DNA of 64,000 bases from Marinisporobacter sp. (GCA_025210525.1 JAOARP010000008.1:1-64000), one strand, 5' to 3'. Counted from the first letter of the stretch, positions 51,693 to 60,828 are shown. Translations and numbers: made by a program. Notes: a model not told the origin generated them from the letters alone.

Positions 51693-54596
51693 TTGACAGA
51701 AAATAACGAAGGGAAATCTAGAAGTTCAAAAAAGAAAAAGAAGAAAAAAATAAGTATCCTAAGAATACTTATTCTTGTGTTTTTATTGTGTTCCTTTATT
51801 GGAGGTGGCGCATTATTTGGATGGGTTTTTGCAATCGTCAAATCTGCTGAACCTATTGATGGTAGCGATATTTACACACGTCTTGATGAAAACTCCTTTA
51901 TTTATGATAATCAAGGAAAGCTCATCGAAAAGGTTGAAGGAGATGGTCTTAGAACCATTGTAAAAATTGATAAAATTCCACAAGATCTTAAAGATGCTTT
52001 TATTGCCATTGAAGATCAGGATTTTATGACCCATAAGGGAATCAATCCAAAAAGAATTTTAAAAGCATTATGGGAAGATATTAAGGCAGGTGCTCCTGTA
52101 CAAGGTGCTAGCACAATTACTCAACAATTAGTGAAAAATCTTTATTTAACCAATGAAAAAAGTGTAGAAAGAAAAGTAAAAGAAGCATATTATGCCTTTC
52201 AGCTTGAAAATCAATTAATGAAATCACAAATTTTAGAAGCCTATTTAAATACTGTATATTTAGGTGGCGGTGCTAAAGGTGTCCAAGGTGCAGCCTTCAC
52301 CTATTTTTCAAAGGATATAAGTGAACTTGATTTAGCAGAATGTGCACTCCTAGCGGGTATCACAAAAAATCCTTCTAAATATTCACCATTAAAAAACCTT
52401 AGAAAAGAAGATATTGATCCAAATAGACATTATATTATAGATGATAGTGATGAAATTTATACTATGGTTTATGATGAAAGATACAAACCTAGACAACAAT
52501 TGGTTTTAAAAATCATGAAGAATGAAGGTATGATTACAGAAGAAGAATATCAAGCAGCAATGAATGAAGATTTAAAAACACATCTAAAACCAGGAAAGAA
52601 ACAAGTTCATGGAATTTCATCATTTTTTACAGATAAAGTGAAAAGTGATGTCCTAGAAGCCCTTATGCAACAATTAGGAAAAACAGAAGAAGAAGCAAAA
52701 GCCATGCTTTATAATAAAGGGCTTAGAATTTATAGTACTATGGATTTAAGAATTCAAAAGATCCTTGAAAAAGAATATGAAGATAATAAAAATTTTCCAG
52801 GATTAATCGCAAAAAAAGATGGTGCAGGAAATATTTTATCAAAAAGCAGAAAAGTTTTAATGTATAAACGTAGTAATCTTATAAATAATCAGGATCAATT
52901 AATCATTCCTAAAGGAGATTATCAATATGATTCAACTGGAAATCTTATTCTCTTTAAAGGAAGACGCTTAAACTTTACATCTCTTTATGAAAACGGAAAA
53001 GTAGTAGGTGTTCGAGTTTCTTTAAAGGATGCTTATAATTTAAATACAGCAAAAGAAATTATCATGTTTAAAGGCGGAAATTTAAGTGTTCCAGGAGAAT
53101 ATAAAAGCTATGATAATAATAAAAATGTCCTTATAAGCAGTAGCTTTTTATCCTCTACTCCTGAATTTTTCACAAAAGATGGTAATGGTAATCTACTCAT
53201 CAATAAAGAACACTATTATCTAAGTGATAAGGGTGTTGTACAGCCTCAATCAGCTATGGTTATTATAGATCCTTATGTAGGAGAAATAAAAGGTCTCGTA
53301 GGTGGTAGAGAAGTTAAAGGTAGGAAGCTATACAATAGAGCCATCGAGCCAAGACAACCAGGTTCTTCTATTAAACCTTTAGCTATTTATACACCAGCTA
53401 TTGATAATGGATGGACAGCAGCTACTGTTGTGGATGATGTTCCTCATTATGATGGTAATGGTCGTATGTGGCCTCGAAACTGGACGAAACGATTTGATGG
53501 ATTATCTACCCTTCGCCGTGGGGTTGAATGGTCTATGAACGTTGTAGCTGTAAAAATTGGTGAACAAATTGGTGTTCAAACCTCTATTGATTATCTAAAG
53601 AAATTTGGTATTACAAGTATTGTAGAAAAGGGTCGATACAATGACCAAAATCTATCTGCTGTAGCCCTTGGAGGTATGACAAAGGGAATTAGTCCACTAG
53701 AAATGACAGCAGCTTATGGATCTTTAGCTAATGAAGGGATCTATATAAAGCCTAAATCCTTTACAAAAATTACAGATCGAGACGGAAATGTTATTTTAGA
53801 AAATGAGACCTTTAAAAATTATGTAGCTAGTCCTGGAGCTGCATTCATTGTAACAGATATGATGAGAACAACTGTAACAAGTGGAACAGCTACAAGAGCA
53901 AGATTAAACAATAAAAAAATCCAAGTAGCTGGAAAAACAGGTACTACATCGGATAGCTATGATGCTTGGTTTGTTGGCTATACACCATACTATGTAGGTG
54001 CTGTATGGATGGGAAATGACCTACAAATCGAGCTAGGAAAAGCAGCTACAAGAGGAAAACTATATCTTTGGAAAAAGGTTATGGACCAAGTTCATGAAGG
54101 ACTACCTGGTAAGAGTTTTACAAAACCTAAAGATGTTATATCTCTTGCAGTAGATACTAAATCTGGAAAACGTCCTACAGAATTTAGTAGTCTTGACCCT
54201 AGAGGTTCTACCGTTCGAAATGAATATTTTATTAAAGGGACAGAACCTAAGGACTATGATGATGTACATGTTCAAGTGGAAATAGATACAAGTACTAATA
54301 AACTAGCTACCCCTTATTGTCCACCAGCATTAGTTGAAAAGAGAGTATTTGTTAAAAGAAAAGTTCCGTATGATCCTGCAAAAAACAATGGTATCGTACC
54401 TAGTGACTATAAATATGAAGCACCTACTGAATATTGTCCAGATCATAATGAGTTTAATAGTCAACCACCAATAGATTTTATACCTTCTCCAGTCCCACCA
54501 CAGGAAGGTATAAACGAAAATAATGGTGTAGGAGATGTGATTATTACTCCAGATGAAAATATGGATAATGATATCATTATTGACACACAAAACTAA
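51693..54596 (+). CDS. Class A penicillin-binding protein (transglycosylase/transpeptidase)
   Basis: This 967-residue bifunctional peptidoglycan synthase is anchored by one helix (about 27-55). The glycosyltransferase domain shows EDQDFMTHKG near residue 107 (E-D-x-x-F-x-x-H-x-G) and GASTITQQLVKNLY near 148. The transpeptidase domain shows the active serine in SSIKPL near residue 557 (S-x-x-K), SMN near 613 and KTGTT near 748. A long insert of about 150 residues between them carries OB-like beta strands. The tail after residue 800 is proline- and acid-rich. The start is the TTG at 51693 behind AGGAGGGG; a longer frame lacks a ribosome site. Its closest functional name is PBP1A, but paralogues are common. 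Confidence 0.92.
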   Translation: MTENNEGKSRSSKKKKKKKISILRILILVFLLCSFIGGGALFGWVFAIVKSAEPIDGSDIYTRLDENSFIYDNQGKLIEKVEGDGLRTIVKIDKIPQDLKDAFIAIEDQDFMTHKGINPKRILKALWEDIKAGAPVQGASTITQQLVKNLYLTNEKSVERKVKEAYYAFQLENQLMKSQILEAYLNTVYLGGGAKGVQGAAFTYFSKDISELDLAECALLAGITKNPSKYSPLKNLRKEDIDPNRHYIIDDSDEIYTMVYDERYKPRQQLVLKIMKNEGMITEEEYQAAMNEDLKTHLKPGKKQVHGISSFFTDKVKSDVLEALMQQLGKTEEEAKAMLYNKGLRIYSTMDLRIQKILEKEYEDNKNFPGLIAKKDGAGNILSKSRKVLMYKRSNLINNQDQLIIPKGDYQYDSTGNLILFKGRRLNFTSLYENGKVVGVRVSLKDAYNLNTAKEIIMFKGGNLSVPGEYKSYDNNKNVLISSSFLSSTPEFFTKDGNGNLLINKEHYYLSDKGVVQPQSAMVIIDPYVGEIKGLVGGREVKGRKLYNRAIEPRQPGSSIKPLAIYTPAIDNGWTAATVVDDVPHYDGNGRMWPRNWTKRFDGLSTLRRGVEWSMNVVAVKIGEQIGVQTSIDYLKKFGITSIVEKGRYNDQNLSAVALGGMTKGISPLEMTAAYGSLANEGIYIKPKSFTKITDRDGNVILENETFKNYVASPGAAFIVTDMMRTTVTSGTATRARLNNKKIQVAGKTGTTSDSYDAWFVGYTPYYVGAVWMGNDLQIELGKAATRGKLYLWKKVMDQVHEGLPGKSFTKPKDVISLAVDTKSGKRPTEFSSLDPRGSTVRNEYFIKGTEPKDYDDVHVQVEIDTSTNKLATPYCPPALVEKRVFVKRKVPYDPAKNNGIVPSDYKYEAPTEYCPDHNEFNSQPPIDFIPSPVPPQEGINENNGVGDVIITPDENMDNDIIIDTQN

Positions 54597-54622
54597 AAGA
54601 AGGCTCTTAGGAGTCTTCTTTT
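54595..54622. terminator. Bidirectional terminator between pbp and spoVAF
   Basis: AAAAGAAGGCTC and GAGTCTTCTTTT arms (one wobble) with a 4-base loop. The convergent genes flank it closely. Confidence 0.75.
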
Positions 54623-56094
54623 TATTGTGGTGTTGTATCTTTAGGTGGTGCTGAGTCTTGATCTTTTGTTTTCAAAAAATCTGGTCGATATCTTATTTCT
54701 GGAATAGGCTTTCGGAAAAATACGGTAGAAAAGCCTCTTCTATTAAATGGAATTAGTGGCCATAAATAACTTACTCCGCCAAATGATTTCGTTCTAAAAA
54801 GCACAATGAGTAGAAATAACACACCTATAAAAAATCCTACCGTCTTGAAGATTCCTGTACATATTAGTAAGACCAATCTAAAAATCCTTATGGCCATAGA
54901 AAATTCAATACTCGGCGTTGCAAACATACCAATACTTGCAATAGCCATATAGAGTACGGTTTCTGGAATAATCCAGCCTACCTTTACAGCAAATTCACTT
55001 AAGATCAATCCTCCTATAATTCCTAGGGACGTAGTTAATGCATTAGGAGTATGTATAGAGGCAATCCTTAAAATATCAATTCCCATTTCTAAAGTGAGAA
55101 ACTGCAAAAACAAAGGAATTTTCCCAGTCTCTTTAGGACCTATAAATTTTAACCAATCTGGAAGAATTCCTTTATTATATACTAACACCAACCATAATGG
55201 GGGTAATATAAAGGATAGAAACATAGCAATCAATCGAATCCATCTCATATAAGTTCCTACTGCAGGGTTTTGATAATAATCCTCTGCATGCTGGGTAAAA
55301 TGAAAGATCGTCACAGGAAGAATCATGACACTAGGGGTCGTATCTACCATAATGATGATATGTCCTTCAAACAGATGAGCCGCAGCTACATCTGCTCTTT
55401 CTGTATATCTTGCTTGGGGGAACGGATTCCAATTCCTGCCTAATATAAATTCTTCTAAACTCTTTTCTGCCATCTCTAAAGAATCTGTATCTATTTCATC
55501 TAATTTATTCTTTAGATCTTCTATTAGCTTAGGATTTGCAATATCTTCTATATATCCCACTACCACATCTGTTTGAGATCGTCTTCCAACTTTAGTCATT
55601 TCAAATCTTAATTTAGGATCTCTTACTCTTCTTCTTATTAATGCCGTATTAAATACAATTGTTTCTGTTAATCCATCTCTTGAGCCCCTTGTGACCCTTT
55701 CTAAATCAGGTTCCTCTGGTCCTCTTGCAGGATAGGTCCTAACATCTAGTATAATGGCTTCTTCTTCTCCATCAATTAAGATTGCCAAAGCTCCTGATAA
55801 TACCATAAATTTAATCTGTTCCATATCCTTACTTGCTTCAACCTCTAGATAAGGAATTTTTTCATTCATTAATTTTTCTACAATATGTCTTCTAAAATCT
55901 TTAGCTTCTAGATTTTGAAGAATTTTCATAATATATAACATAATATCATCTTTTGCAAAACCATCAATAAATAGCAAACAAGCCTTTTTATTAGCAATAA
56001 GTATTTCCCTGTTTACAACATCAAAGCTTTTCGATATGCCTAATTCCTCGTCAAGAATCTTTAGATTTTCCTCTAGTTTCTTTTTTAGGCTCAT
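54622..56094 (-). CDS. spoVAF: Stage V sporulation protein AF (GerA-family)
   Basis: This 490-residue protein is related to the A subunit of germinant receptors. A large soluble amino-terminal half contains YPARGPEEPDLERVTRGSRD near residue 120. It is followed by about five membrane helices (first near 285) and a hydrophilic tail. The ATG at 56094 is chosen; the in-frame GTG at 56106 lies inside the ribosome site AGGAG. It is the last gene of the spoVA locus and overlaps spoVAEa by 44 bases. In spore formers it works in the inner spore membrane with the spoVA channel. The name follows context and sequence. Confidence 0.93.
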   Translation of the reverse strand: MSLKKKLEENLKILDEELGISKSFDVVNREILIANKKACLLFIDGFAKDDIMLYIMKILQNLEAKDFRRHIVEKLMNEKIPYLEVEASKDMEQIKFMVLSGALAILIDGEEEAIILDVRTYPARGPEEPDLERVTRGSRDGLTETIVFNTALIRRRVRDPKLRFEMTKVGRRSQTDVVVGYIEDIANPKLIEDLKNKLDEIDTDSLEMAEKSLEEFILGRNWNPFPQARYTERADVAAAHLFEGHIIIMVDTTPSVMILPVTIFHFTQHAEDYYQNPAVGTYMRWIRLIAMFLSFILPPLWLVLVYNKGILPDWLKFIGPKETGKIPLFLQFLTLEMGIDILRIASIHTPNALTTSLGIIGGLILSEFAVKVGWIIPETVLYMAIASIGMFATPSIEFSMAIRIFRLVLLICTGIFKTVGFFIGVLFLLIVLFRTKSFGGVSYLWPLIPFNRRGFSTVFFRKPIPEIRYRPDFLKTKDQDSAPPKDTTPQ

Positions 56095-56650
56095 TGAAAT
56101 AACCACTCCTAGTTAATATTTCTTCCATTGCTTTTGTAACAATAGGGGCACCAATTTCACAATCATCTTTCCCATCCATTTTGCCTATATCTCCAATACC
56201 AATGATCAGTGGTACATTACATTGATTAATAATATCTACTGTATCTCCATAAAGAATCTTTTCTTTTTTTGGTAAACCTGCCTTATCTACAGAGCTTTTA
56301 ACAACTTTTCCATCACAAGAAATTGAAAAATCTACTTTTATCCCTTCTACACCTGGTGTATTTGAAGCTACTGCAACTACTCCTAAAATTTCAATATCTG
56401 GATGATTTGCAATTTCATATAATGCTCGTTCCCCTTCTGCTGTAGCAGGACTTCCTTTATCATCTACCATGACTACAACAGGGTCATATTTCGCAGTTTT
56501 TACTAGTTCTACGATTTCACTACCACTCACGGGAGTAGGATTTCCTCCTGAACGTGATATACACCTTCCTCCTATATTTGTTACTGCCCTTTCAATAGCT
56601 CTTTGTGCCACATGGTCTCCATCTGTCACTAAAATCACTTTTCTTTTCAT
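56051..56650 (-). CDS. spoVAEa: Stage V sporulation protein AEa
   Basis: This 199-residue soluble protein begins KRKVILVTDGDHVAQRAIER and includes a glycine-rich region GRCISRSGGNPTPVSGSEIV. It matches the SpoVAEa subfamily in length and position and has no membrane helix. The ATG at 56650 (MKRK) is preferred because AAAGG lies nine bases before it. It lies between spoVAEb and spoVAF, as in Bacillus. It acts in the spore core or at its membrane with the dipicolinate channel. Confidence 0.9.
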   Translation of the reverse strand: MKRKVILVTDGDHVAQRAIERAVTNIGGRCISRSGGNPTPVSGSEIVELVKTAKYDPVVVMVDDKGSPATAEGERALYEIANHPDIEILGVVAVASNTPGVEGIKVDFSISCDGKVVKSSVDKAGLPKKEKILYGDTVDIINQCNVPLIIGIGDIGKMDGKDDCEIGAPIVTKAMEEILTRSGYFNEPKKETRGKSKDS

Positions 56651-56668
56651 ATGCAAAATCCTTTCTTT

Positions 56669-57025
56669 TTACTTCTTTGATTTTGGATTAAAAAATATTG
56701 CCATTGTATAACCAAATACTACTGCTGCTGAAACACCTCCTGCACCAGCTTCAACACCTCCTGTAAAGGCACCCAATAAACCTTTCTCTTTTGTAGCTTT
56801 TATAGCTCCCTTTGCCAAGGTATATCCAAATCCTGGTATAGGCACGGTAGCTCCAGCTCCACCAAATTTTACAATAGGTTCATAAATTCCAATAGCAGTC
56901 AAAATAACTCCTGATGTAACAAATAATACTAATACATGGGCTGGAGTAAGATTTGTTCCATCCATTAGAAGTTGTCCAATGACACATATAATGCCACCAA
57001 CGATAAATGCTTGAAGATAATCCAT
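56669..57025 (-). CDS. spoVAEb: Stage V sporulation protein AEb
   Basis: This 118-residue membrane protein has about three to four hydrophobic helices (DYLQAFIVGGIICVIGQLLM and ILTAIGIYEPIVKFGGAGAT). It shares the GAGA/TVPIPGF pattern with SpoVAC, a known trait of this family. It starts at the ATG at 57025 behind AAGGG, slightly beyond the spoVAD stop at 57031. It forms part of the inner-membrane channel for dipicolinic acid. Confidence 0.92.
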   Translation of the reverse strand: MDYLQAFIVGGIICVIGQLLMDGTNLTPAHVLVLFVTSGVILTAIGIYEPIVKFGGAGATVPIPGFGYTLAKGAIKATKEKGLLGAFTGGVEAGAGGVSAAVVFGYTMAIFFNPKSKK

Positions 57026-57030
57026 ATTCA

Positions 57031-58053
57031 TCACCCTTCTAATCTATTAGTAATCGTTACTGCATGTGCAATTCCTGGTATAGTTTGTCCCTGTTGTGCA
57101 CTAGTAGTAGATAATAATGCCCCTGTTGAAATAAGAAGTACCTTATTTAAATTTTTCTTTATCATCTCTTTATATATATATCCACAAAATACAGAAGCTG
57201 AACATCCGCACCCACTTCCTCCTGCATGGGTATCTTGTACTTGATTATCAAAGATCAATAGTCCACAATCATTGTAAACTTTCGTCATATTATATCCTTT
57301 ATCCATTACCATTTCCTCAGTAATTTCTTTTCCCACAGCTCCAAGATCTCCTGTAACAATTAAATCATAATCTTTAGGCGTAAACCCTGTATCTTTAAAA
57401 TGATTTACAATGGTATCTGCTGCAGCCGGTGCCATAGCCGCCCCCATGTTATTTACATCTTTTATGCCTAAATCAACCACTTTTCCAGTAGTTACATAGC
57501 TGATTTTAGGTCCTATTCCCTTAGCTCCTAATACGGCTGCTCCTGAGCCTGTTACAGTCCATTGAGCCGTAAGTGCTCTTTGATTTCCATGCTCTAATGG
57601 AAACCTATATTGTCTTTCAGCTGAGCTAAAATGACTTGAGGTAACAGCAACTATATAATCTGCATATCTTCCATCTATGATCATGCTTCCTAAGCTCAAT
57701 GACTCTGCCATAGTAGAGCAGGCTCCATATAGACCAAAGAAAGGAATTCCTAAATCTCTTGCAGCAAAAGAAGTAGACATCAGTTGATTTAATAAATCAC
57801 CTGAAAACATATAATCCATCTCTGAAATATTTTTATCAGCCTTGTGTATAGCCTTTTTTACTGACTCTCTTAACATCTTACTCTCAGCCAACTCCCAGCT
57901 ATTTTCTCCATACAAGTCATCAGATAAAACCGTATCAAAATAATCTCTTAATGGTCCTTCCCCCTCCTTTGGTCCTACGGTTGTTCCTGTTGATAAAATA
58001 GTTGGAGGATTTTTAAGTTTTACTGTTTGTTTTCCTATTTTTTTTATTGCCAA
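57031..58053 (-). CDS. spoVAD: Stage V sporulation protein AD
   Basis: This 340-residue protein has a thiolase-like fold and binds dipicolinic acid; it is needed for its uptake into the forespore. Conserved stretches are TIL-STGTTVGPKEGEGPL near residue 22 and DTHAGGSGCGCSASVFCGYI near 280. The start is a TTG at 58053 behind GGGAGGG. Position between spoVAC and spoVAEb agrees with the B. subtilis order. Confidence 0.95.
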   Translation of the reverse strand: MAIKKIGKQTVKLKNPPTILSTGTTVGPKEGEGPLRDYFDTVLSDDLYGENSWELAESKMLRESVKKAIHKADKNISEMDYMFSGDLLNQLMSTSFAARDLGIPFFGLYGACSTMAESLSLGSMIIDGRYADYIVAVTSSHFSSAERQYRFPLEHGNQRALTAQWTVTGSGAAVLGAKGIGPKISYVTTGKVVDLGIKDVNNMGAAMAPAAADTIVNHFKDTGFTPKDYDLIVTGDLGAVGKEITEEMVMDKGYNMTKVYNDCGLLIFDNQVQDTHAGGSGCGCSASVFCGYIYKEMIKKNLNKVLLISTGALLSTTSAQQGQTIPGIAHAVTITNRLEG

Positions 58054-58067
58054 TCTATTCTCCCTCC

Positions 58068-58529
58068 CTATTTACTAAGAAAAAAATAAATGAGTCCTAC
58101 AACAACAGAAGAAGTAAATCCATACACCAAAACGGGTCCTGCTAAAATAAACATTTTTGCCCCTACACCAAATATATATCCTTCTCTTTTAAACTCCATC
58201 GCAGGAGATACAATAGAATTTGCAAAGCCTGTAATAGGAACAATAGATCCTCCACCTGCCCTTTTACCTATTTTGTCATATACTCCTAAACCCGTGAGAA
58301 ATGCTCCTATAAAAATTAAAATAATTGCAGTAGCTGTAGATCCATCGTTCTTTGGAAGTCCCATATTTTTTAAAGTATTGGAAATGAATTGTCCTATTGT
58401 ACAAATAAAACCTCCTACAAAAAATGCCCATATAGCATTTTTCAAAAATTTAGGTTTAGGGCTTTTCTTTTTTACATATTGGTTGTATTTATATTGTTGA
58501 TTCAGACTGGCTTTTTTTGTATTTTCCAT
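58068..58529 (-). CDS. spoVAC: Stage V sporulation protein AC
   Basis: This 153-residue membrane protein has about four to five helices and the family motif GSIVPITGFANSIVSPAMEF near residue 95. SpoVAC is a mechanosensitive channel of the inner spore membrane that releases dipicolinic acid during germination. The amino end is hydrophilic and lysine-rich (KYNQYVKKKSPKPKF). The start is an ATG behind AAGGGAG. It is followed by spoVAD after 14 bases. Confidence 0.95.
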   Translation of the reverse strand: MENTKKASLNQQYKYNQYVKKKSPKPKFLKNAIWAFFVGGFICTIGQFISNTLKNMGLPKNDGSTATAIILIFIGAFLTGLGVYDKIGKRAGGGSIVPITGFANSIVSPAMEFKREGYIFGVGAKMFILAGPVLVYGFTSSVVVGLIYFFLSK

Positions 58530-58545
58530 AAAATAGACTCCCTTC

Positions 58546-58701
58546 TTAAGATTTTATTTGATGGATTGTTGATTTTAATCCTCCACTCAATATATTTTCA
58601 TTTGCTTTTATACTTTCAAATTCTTGTCTTCTTTCCTTTTCTTCTATCTGATTAAATAAGATTATATTATTTTCAAATTCCTTATGATGACTTTTTATCA
58701 A
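58546..58701 (-). CDS. Small ORF (51 residues) between spoVAB and spoVAC
   Basis: This small, charged, helical ORF begins LIKSHHKEFENNIILFNQIE and ends STIHQIKS. It starts at the TTG at 58701 with AAAGG nine bases ahead; an in-frame ATG at 58710 lies in the ribosome site. It fills nearly all of the gap between spoVAB (stop 58716) and spoVAC (start 58529), a gap that is short in Bacillus. No homology is claimed. Position inside the spoVA operon and the ribosome site suggest it is real. It has no membrane helix. Confidence 0.55.
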   Translation of the reverse strand: MIKSHHKEFENNIILFNQIEEKERRQEFESIKANENILSGGLKSTIHQIKS

Positions 58702-58715
58702 TTTCTTCATCCTTT

Positions 58716-59132
58716 CTAATGATTTATAAAAACCCAGTAGATGAGTGCACCTATTACTTTTCCTCCTGCTAAAGAGACAAATATATATCTTGAATACTCA
58801 TAAAGCATAAAACGACTTACAACTACAGGAATCACATTCGTTACCTCTGTTAAAGCAGAAGCCAATAATCCAATAAAAGTGCCCATTAAGAATCCTACTA
58901 AAATAACCATTATTTTTCCTAAATGAATATTCATATCTAAAAAATTCGCTAATGATAAAGTAGTAACAGTTATAGCAATAGTAAATTCATAAACTTTAAT
59001 ATATCCTTCTGTATCCGTAAGCTGGGCAAGTCTTGGAACAATATCTAGTATTGTCAAAAACGCAATCAGTGCAGTTCCTACAATAGCCCCTTCAGAAAAG
59101 CCTACGAAGATTGCTAAAATTTTAAGCAGCAA
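58716..59132 (-). CDS. spoVAB: Stage V sporulation protein AB
   Basis: This 138-residue membrane protein has about four helices: LLKILAIFVGFSEGAIVGTA and KIMVILVGFLMGTFIGLLAS are typical. It contributes to the spoVA channel complex. The start is a TTG at 59132 with GGTGAAGAAG upstream. The gene lies 20 bases after spoVAA. Confidence 0.92.
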   Translation of the reverse strand: MLLKILAIFVGFSEGAIVGTALIAFLTILDIVPRLAQLTDTEGYIKVYEFTIAITVTTLSLANFLDMNIHLGKIMVILVGFLMGTFIGLLASALTEVTNVIPVVVSRFMLYEYSRYIFVSLAGGKVIGALIYWVFINH

Positions 59133-59152
59133 ACTTCTTCACCAGCCAATCT

Positions 59153-59776
59153 CTATTTTTTTTCCTCTGTATTTTTTTGGTTTTTTAATATATAACCATC
59201 TATATTTTTCCTATAAGATGCCATTTCAACTTCCATAGGACTCGGTTCATTTCGAAAGCTTTTCGGTAAAATATGATTAAAAAATACTGCCATTCCAAAA
59301 CCAATTCCTAGGGAATAAGGGATTTGTAAAATCAATGGTTTTTTCTCATCTATTCCAGTAATCATTTTGTAAACTTCCCTATGGGCCTGTCTCATATTTA
59401 CATCTGCATGAAAATTCATAAGAGCTAAACCAGATCCCACAAATAAAACAATACAAACTATAGAAAGTTTAAATAGCAACCAGCCTTTACGATCATTTTT
59501 AGATTGATAGGCAATCTTCACTAAAATCTCGGCTTGCCCTATAGGAAAAACTTTTATATTCGGATCTTCTTGTGTAATTTTTTCCATAATCGTTAGAATG
59601 GAGACAACAATATGCTCCTCTGCATTTTGAGGAACTTCTAACACTTCTAAATTTAATAATCTCTCTCTTATAGAATCTTCTGCTAATATGACAGCTAAAT
59701 CTTTTATACGTACTTTATTCCCTGGAATTACATCATGCCCATCCTTTAATTGAATATAAATTTCTTTTTTTGACAT
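59153..59776 (-). CDS. spoVAA: Stage V sporulation protein AA
   Basis: This 207-residue protein has a soluble amino-terminal domain (EIYIQLKDGHDVIPGNKVRI and VSILTIMEKITQEDPNIKVF) and two C-terminal membrane helices (LFKLSIVCIVLFVGSGLALM and QIPYSLGIGFGMAVFFNHIL). Length and layout match SpoVAA. Its ATG lies 5 bases beyond the stop of a small membrane ORF, so the two are likely translated together. SpoVAA is an inner-membrane component of the dipicolinate channel. Confidence 0.93.
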   Translation of the reverse strand: MSKKEIYIQLKDGHDVIPGNKVRIKDLAVILAEDSIRERLLNLEVLEVPQNAEEHIVVSILTIMEKITQEDPNIKVFPIGQAEILVKIAYQSKNDRKGWLLFKLSIVCIVLFVGSGLALMNFHADVNMRQAHREVYKMITGIDEKKPLILQIPYSLGIGFGMAVFFNHILPKSFRNEPSPMEVEMASYRKNIDGYILKNQKNTEEKK

Positions 59777-59780
59777 TTCT

Positions 59781-59939
59781 TCATCCCCCTACATAGTTCA
59801 TTACTACATGATCATAAACTAACTTTGCTCGAGTATATTTATTGACCTTTGGCTTATTCATATATAAAAAAAATGAAGCCAGAGTAATGAGTAAAAAGAC
59901 TATTATCAAAAGAAAATAAGTCTTCTTCTTCAAAATCAT
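59781..59939 (-). CDS. Small membrane ORF (52 residues) at the head of the spoVA locus
   Basis: This ORF reads MILKKKTYFLLIIVFLLITL, then a short loop and NKPKVNKYTRAKLVYDHVVM, ending NYVGG. It has one strong membrane helix near the amino end with positive residues before it. A ribosome site GAGGTG lies six bases before the ATG at 59939, and its stop is only five bases from the spoVAA start, with GGGGGATG of its last codons serving as the spoVAA ribosome site. It is downstream of the predicted sigma-G promoter. I do not recognise it; it does not look like a piece of SpoVAA. Confidence 0.65.
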   Translation of the reverse strand: MILKKKTYFLLIIVFLLITLASFFLYMNKPKVNKYTRAKLVYDHVVMNYVGG

Positions 59940-59967
59940 AAGATCACCTCTTCATCTTCTTTACTTT

Positions 59968-59997
59968 TAGTATTCTCCATTCACTTAACGAAAATTC
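59968..59997 (-). promoter_or_regulatory. Sigma-G-like promoter of the spoVA locus
   Basis: On the minus strand there is a -35 GAATT (59997-59993), an 18-base spacer and a -10 AATACTA (59974-59968). This is one mismatch from each of the sigma-G/sigma-F-type elements GHATR and CATNHTA. It lies between the sigF terminator and the small ORF. Confidence 0.6.
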
Positions 59998-60024
59998 TTT
60001 AAATTTGAATCAAGTTTTTTAGCA

Positions 60025-60054
60025 CAAAAAAAAGACATGTATTTACCATGTCTT
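60025..60054 (-). terminator. Terminator at the sigF stop, separating spoIIA from spoVA
   Basis: On the minus strand AAGACATG pairs with CATGTCTT around a 7-base loop that contains the sigF TAA. A run of seven or more T follows. Read-through may still occur. Confidence 0.85.
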
Positions 60055-60816
60055 CTCTAGCAGTTCTTTCATATGGGTTAATACTTTTTTTTCTATTCTT
60101 GAAACTTGTACCTGTGAAATCCCTAGCATTTGTGCAATTTCCGTTTGTGTCTTATCTTTAAAATACCTTAAAATAATAATTTTTCTTTCCCTTGGCTTTA
60201 ATTTCGAAAGAATCTCTATTAAAGCAATCCGATCCAATACTTCCCCTTCATTTTCTGTTTGTGTTTCACTTATTTTATCTATCAAATGAACTGGGGAACC
60301 ATCATCTTGATGAATCACGTCATATAAATAATCTGGTTGAACATTCGAATCTAATGCCATTACAATTTCTTCTTTTGGTATATCTAGTTCATTAGAAATT
60401 TCTTGTAATGTAGGTTCTCTTCCATTTTTTTTAAACAATAGTTCTTTGGTGCTTTTTACTCTTGCTGCCGTTTGCTTTAAAGAACGGCTTACTTTAATCA
60501 TACCATCATCTCTTAAAAACCTTTTAATTTCTCCGATAATCATAGGTACTGCATATGTTGAAAATCTTACACCATATGTAAAATCAAATTTTTCTATTGC
60601 CTTTACAAGTCCAATGCATCCTAACTGATATAAATCTTCTTTTTCATATCCCCTATTCATAAACCTTTTTAATACACTTCTTACAAGTCCTAAGTTATGT
60701 CCTACTAACATATTTTTAGCATCTTGATCCCCTGTTTGTGCTCTTTTTATCAATTCAATGGTTTCTTCATGGCTTAATATTTTATTTTGCTCCTCCGATA
60801 ATGCACTCATCCCCAT
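60043..60816 (-). CDS. sigF: Sporulation sigma factor F
   Basis: This 257-residue sigma factor directs the first forespore-specific genes. Region 2 contains YQLGCIGLVKAIEKFDFTYG near residue 60 and FSTYAVPMIIGEIKRFLRDD near 85. Region 4 has LKPRERKIIILRYFKDKTQT and ISQVQVSRIEKKVL with the helix-turn-helix. It is the third gene of spoIIA and its product is held inactive by SpoIIAB. The start is an ATG behind AAGGGG. Its stop codon lies inside a terminator loop. Confidence 0.97.
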   Translation of the reverse strand: MGMSALSEEQNKILSHEETIELIKRAQTGDQDAKNMLVGHNLGLVRSVLKRFMNRGYEKEDLYQLGCIGLVKAIEKFDFTYGVRFSTYAVPMIIGEIKRFLRDDGMIKVSRSLKQTAARVKSTKELLFKKNGREPTLQEISNELDIPKEEIVMALDSNVQPDYLYDVIHQDDGSPVHLIDKISETQTENEGEVLDRIALIEILSKLKPRERKIIILRYFKDKTQTEIAQMLGISQVQVSRIEKKVLTHMKELLEKTW

Positions 60817-60828
60817 ATTATCTACCCC

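Noticed and set aside
51527-51841. Minus-strand frame of 104 residues over the PBP gene start.
   Set aside because: It overlaps the PBP start on the opposite strand, is rich in phenylalanine as the mirror of a lysine run, and has no ribosome site.
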